This document shows, piece after piece, positions 15,843 to 17,912 of a stretch of 17,912 bases of DNA. Origin of the DNA: an uncultured Pirellulaceae bacterium (GTDB lineage: Bacteria > Planctomycetota > Planctomycetia > Pirellulales > Pirellulaceae); NCBI GenBank assembly GCA_947259675.1, contig CAMYNE010000004.1, positions 1-17,912 on the forward strand. Direction: 5' to 3'. The notes beneath the pieces are model-generated. The model was not told where the DNA came from. It saw only the letters and a program-made list of their open reading frames with translations, and made no database searches. How positions within the stretch are numbered: the first letter of the stretch is position 1; every line of letters begins with the position of its first letter. Made by a program: the position numbers and the translations under genes.

Positions 15843-16014
15843 AACTCCATGAGAGCATCCGTTCGGTATTTTGCAATCACGTCCGCAACGCCAAAGCACG
15901 GTACAGAATTGACAACCGAAAAATTGGTGAACCTTGACGATCAGCAAAATATTGATGAAAAAATCGGCTGCAACGCGTGGCGGGATCGGCTCCAATCCGA
16001 TTCGCGTGGTTTGC

Positions 16015-16042
16015 TTTACATTCCGACGAGGTTGTTTACAAT
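16015..16042 (+). promoter_or_regulatory. Sigma-70-type promoter of the second STAS gene
   Basis: TTTACA (5/6 match; 16015-16020) and TACAAT (5/6 match; 16037-16042) are 16 bases apart. Transcription would start near 16049, about 40 bases before the GTG start at 16091. This supports independent expression of the STAS gene from the large gene upstream. Confidence 0.55.
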
Positions 16043-16090
16043 CTGAATGACCAAGTGTCCATATGTTGAAGGCATTACAGGCGAATTATT

Positions 16091-16456
16091 GTGGCAACTC
16101 TTTTGACGCGTACCGAAGGCGATATCCTGATCGCCTATTTTCAAGATGTCAGGATCATTGACGAAACCCGAATTCAGAGTTTGGGGCAGGAATTGAATGA
16201 TCTGGTCAGCAATTCGGACACGAAAAAAATTGTTCTGAACTTTCGAAACGTCAGTTTCATGTCTTCGGCAATGATTGGAAAACTGATCCAGTTTGGGAAA
16301 AAGTGCAAGTCGATTGATGTCCACCTTCGGTTGTGCAATATCAACGACAACGTTGAGGAAGTGTTTACGTTGATGAAATTGGACAAGGTCTTTAAAATCG
16401 ACAACGACGAAGAAAAATCCATCGCTGGCTTCAGCAAAAAAGGTTGGTTTGGCTGA
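16091..16456 (+). CDS. STAS-domain anti-anti-sigma factor-like protein
   Basis: A 121-residue single STAS domain. The loop reads NVSFMSSAMIGKL; S59 aligns with the serine that RsbW-type kinases phosphorylate, and S58 replaces the usual Asp. The protein is a paralogue of the STAS protein encoded at 10055-10417: both share the LNF-NV--SS----KLI core and an LDxVFxIxxDEE stretch before the C-terminus. This one ends in a basic KKGWFG tail instead of an acidic one. No kinase gene is adjacent, so it is an orphan that may work with the kinase at 9593-10015 or with one elsewhere. The start is a GTG with a weak AGGCG upstream, placed about 40 bases after a good promoter. Its stop codon sits inside the left arm of the terminator shared with the convergent DUF368 gene. 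Confidence 0.9.
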   Translation: MATLLTRTEGDILIAYFQDVRIIDETRIQSLGQELNDLVSNSDTKKIVLNFRNVSFMSSAMIGKLIQFGKKCKSIDVHLRLCNINDNVEEVFTLMKLDKVFKIDNDEEKSIAGFSKKGWFG

Positions 16457-16495
16457 ACGATCCCAGCCTTCCGGTTTGAATTGAAACGGTTCAGC
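16452..16495. terminator. Shared bidirectional terminator between STAS and DUF368 genes
   Basis: GCTGAAC (16452-16458) pairs with GTTCAGC (16489-16495), and an inner hairpin GTTT-gaattg-AAAC (16474-16487) stacks inside. On the plus strand a T-rich run follows (TTTTCTTTTT, 16499-16508). On the minus strand six Ts follow about 12 bases after the stem. The STAS stop (16454-16456) is in the left arm and the DUF368 stop (16496-16498) abuts the right arm, so the hairpin exactly fills the gap of the convergent pair. Confidence 0.6.
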
Positions 16496-17518
16496 TCAAT
16501 TTTCTTTTTCGCTGCCGATTTTTGCAATGACCAACGTCAGCCCAAACCCAATGCCGATCAAGGCGAGTGAACCTCCCAGCTGCATTGCGTTCGGGACAAA
16601 AAACTCGGTTGGCCAATCTTCTTTATCGATGGATGAAATCGACTCCGCAGTGACGATCTGTCCCTTGACCAGTTGCCCAGGCTCTGGCTCGACACCGTTT
16701 TGAAACGGAAACAATCCTACCGTCGATCCGATCAAGAGCCCCAGTAAAACACCCAACGTTGGTTTACGGTATTTAGTCAACAACCACTGAAGCAGGTTTC
16801 CGAGTGCGGCAACACCGATGACCACACCCATACCAACCGGGAGCACCACCGACAGCGCGGGCTCCAAAGCAGCGGCAAAGTCACGATCCCGGAGAGCTTC
16901 TTTGAAGGTGTCGATGGCAGACAATATTGGAACGTATTGACCCATCAAGAGAAGCAAATAACCCCCCGACAATCCGGGAAGAATCATCGCGCTTGCTCCC
17001 GCTACCCCAGCCAAAAACAGTACCAACCAATTGGAACCAGTTGAACCTACGACTCCCATGGCTTGCAAAACCGCCAACACAACCATCGCCAAAAACGAAA
17101 ATACAGCTGCAATGACAAAGCCCTTCGTGGCAGGTCTGCCTAAACGCCAGACGATGGGAATTCCACCCAACGTCAATCCAATGAACAGGCTATACATTAC
17201 CCACCTGTAATCGACTACCAGATCTTTTAGCAGTCCCGCCAGCAAAAGGATGCAGAGTCCTGCGGCACCCACAACACATCCCAGCAACAACAGCGATCGA
17301 AAACGAAATCGAAATCGCGTGACATCTGCCACGGCACCGATGAACCGCGGGTAGATTCCGGCGGCCAGCAGCATTGTCCCGCCACTTATTCCAGGCACCA
17401 GATTCGCCAATCCCATCAAGACACCCCCGAATAGCGACCTGGACACGAGGGCGGGGGCGCTGAGATTATCGAATTCTCCGCCGTTATTGCGAGTGTTTAC
17501 TTCCGAAAGGCGAATCAT
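16496..17518 (-). CDS. DUF368 membrane protein, PopT-type polyprenyl-phosphate transporter
   Basis: A 340-residue integral membrane protein of the DUF368 family (PF04018). Members of this family (PopT) have been shown to return undecaprenyl phosphate across the cytoplasmic membrane for reuse in peptidoglycan and surface-glycan synthesis. The two family repeats are visible: GLANLVPGISGGTMLLAAG near the N-terminus and ASAMILPGLSGGYLLLLMG in the middle, each with a PGxSGG motif, consistent with two inverted membrane halves. About 8-9 hydrophobic segments follow one another; an extra, mostly polar loop (PFQNGVEPEPGQLVKG onward, about 275-310) precedes the last helix. The start is probably the ATG at 17518; an in-frame TTG at 17578 would add 20 residues, and neither has a good SD. 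It is convergent with the STAS gene. A link to the WecG-type enzyme, which also uses polyprenyl carriers, is functional rather than positional. Confidence 0.93.
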   Translation of the reverse strand: MIRLSEVNTRNNGGEFDNLSAPALVSRSLFGGVLMGLANLVPGISGGTMLLAAGIYPRFIGAVADVTRFRFRFRSLLLLGCVVGAAGLCILLLAGLLKDLVVDYRWVMYSLFIGLTLGGIPIVWRLGRPATKGFVIAAVFSFLAMVVLAVLQAMGVVGSTGSNWLVLFLAGVAGASAMILPGLSGGYLLLLMGQYVPILSAIDTFKEALRDRDFAAALEPALSVVLPVGMGVVIGVAALGNLLQWLLTKYRKPTLGVLLGLLIGSTVGLFPFQNGVEPEPGQLVKGQIVTAESISSIDKEDWPTEFFVPNAMQLGGSLALIGIGFGLTLVIAKIGSEKEN

Positions 17519-17912
17519 TCGAGGTCTTAATAAATGTATTTGTCGAAAATGAAAAGAACTGGGCTGTTGATACAACAAGATTGAGTCTTCGGAAATCCAC
17601 CAGATTGCGGTCGAGAGAACTCAAAAACGCGATTTTTTCTAGTCCAGAAAATAAAAAACGGCCGCAACCCACCCTCAAATTGCCTGTTTGCCCAATCTTT
17701 ACACATAAAACAAACTTGTCAGGTGATTTTGCTGGAACGAGCAGCTTTATCTATCATCAACGTTCGCCCGAATAGGTGTAACCGTTTTTGCCGTAACATG
17801 AAACGTTCGATTCGCGCAACATTCGCATTTTTATGTGGTGATTTTTGCAAACCATGATAAGTTGACGGAAGAAAAATTTACACGACGATTATGTTCGCAG
17901 TGAATACCGGAC
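17519..17912. other. Intergenic region at the right edge
   Basis: About 390 bases upstream of the DUF368 gene with no convincing gene. It is A+T-rich and holds a weak inverted repeat TTTTCT-agtcc-AGAAAA (17635-17651). A weak promoter-like pair for the DUF368 gene (TTTTCA, 17 bases, TATTAA) ends only about 9 bases before its ATG, so I do not annotate it. An ATG at 17891 is open to the window end on the plus strand but has no SD in reach; the next gene may start there or beyond. Confidence 0.4.

Larger units (their letters stand above)
15649..16014. other. Non-coding stretch between the LplT-Aas and STAS genes
   Basis: No convincing gene in about 370 bases. It starts with a REP-like imperfect dyad just after the stop codon (15654-15673), then holds a 9-bp-arm inverted repeat (15817-15842) and two copies of ATCGGCT (about 15963 and 15985). 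Open frames of 71-106 codons on either strand lack a believable ribosome site or recognisable composition. The part at 15652-15850 reminds me of interspersed intergenic sequence in related planctomycetes, but I could not verify this. Confidence 0.35.

Noticed and set aside
15675..15995. 106-codon minus-strand frame, and a 71-codon plus-strand frame overlapping it at 15831-16046.
   Set aside because: Cys/Arg-rich, unrecognisable translations without ribosome sites; the plus-strand frame runs through the STAS promoter.
17891..17912. ATG open to the right edge, possible start of a further gene.
   Set aside because: Only seven codons are visible and no SD is in reach, so it cannot be supported.
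1..17912. tRNA, rRNA, CRISPR arrays, insertion sequences, prophage genes.
   Set aside because: Looked for T-loop-like sequences, regular repeats, transposase motifs and terminal repeats; none was convincing.

Overview
The window (about 50% G+C by eye) looks like a chromosomal core segment of a planctomycete, probably a Pirellulaceae relative. This is inferred from the gene mix: a one-piece LplT-PlsC-Aas protein, small STAS proteins paired with an RsbW-type kinase, a membrane-anchored zinc-ribbon protein, a small two-helix protein of planctomycete type, and many TTG/GTG or weak-SD starts. No mobile element, CRISPR array, rRNA or tRNA was recognised.

Layout. 1-1978: a polysaccharide deacetylase (minus strand, cut by the left edge) divergent from a WecG/TagA-family glycosyltransferase, both surface-glycan functions. 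1986-3384: on the minus strand, a J-domain protein with a winged-helix-like tail and a secreted PrcB-like protein. 3385-3639: a divergent intergenic region with a good minus-strand promoter and a set of plus-strand stem-loops ending in a T tract. 3640-6300: a phytanoyl-CoA dioxygenase-family enzyme, then a zinc-ribbon membrane protein with its own promoter. 6556-9591: a compact plus-strand operon aroB-dprA-xth (shikimate synthesis, DNA uptake/recombination, DNA repair). 9593-10417: a minus-strand STAS plus RsbW-type kinase module. 10879-11232: a small two-helix membrane protein. 11737-15648: a 1303-residue lysophospholipid flippase/acyltransferase/acyl-ACP synthetase. 16091-16456: a second STAS protein with its own promoter. 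16496-17518: a DUF368 (PopT-type) polyprenyl-phosphate transporter, convergent with the STAS gene and sharing a terminator hairpin with it.

Working together. Several genes concern the envelope: glycan modification and transfer at the left end, lysophospholipid repair (LplT-Aas) and undecaprenyl-phosphate recycling (DUF368) at the right end. The two STAS proteins and the kinase suggest partner-switching regulation nearby, but no sigma factor or phosphatase is in the window.

The most interesting non-genic signal is at 3505-3580, where two consecutive stem-loops and a competing terminator-like hairpin with eight Ts sit upstream of the dioxygenase gene, as in an attenuated leader or a small RNA. 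Other notable points are a roughly 100-residue extra segment, predicted periplasmic, between the last two transmembrane helices of the LplT part, the paralogous STAS pair, and a shared ATCGTnACGAT dyad in two intergenic regions. I see no clear new multi-gene system; the window is mostly ordinary core genes with a few uncharacterised proteins.
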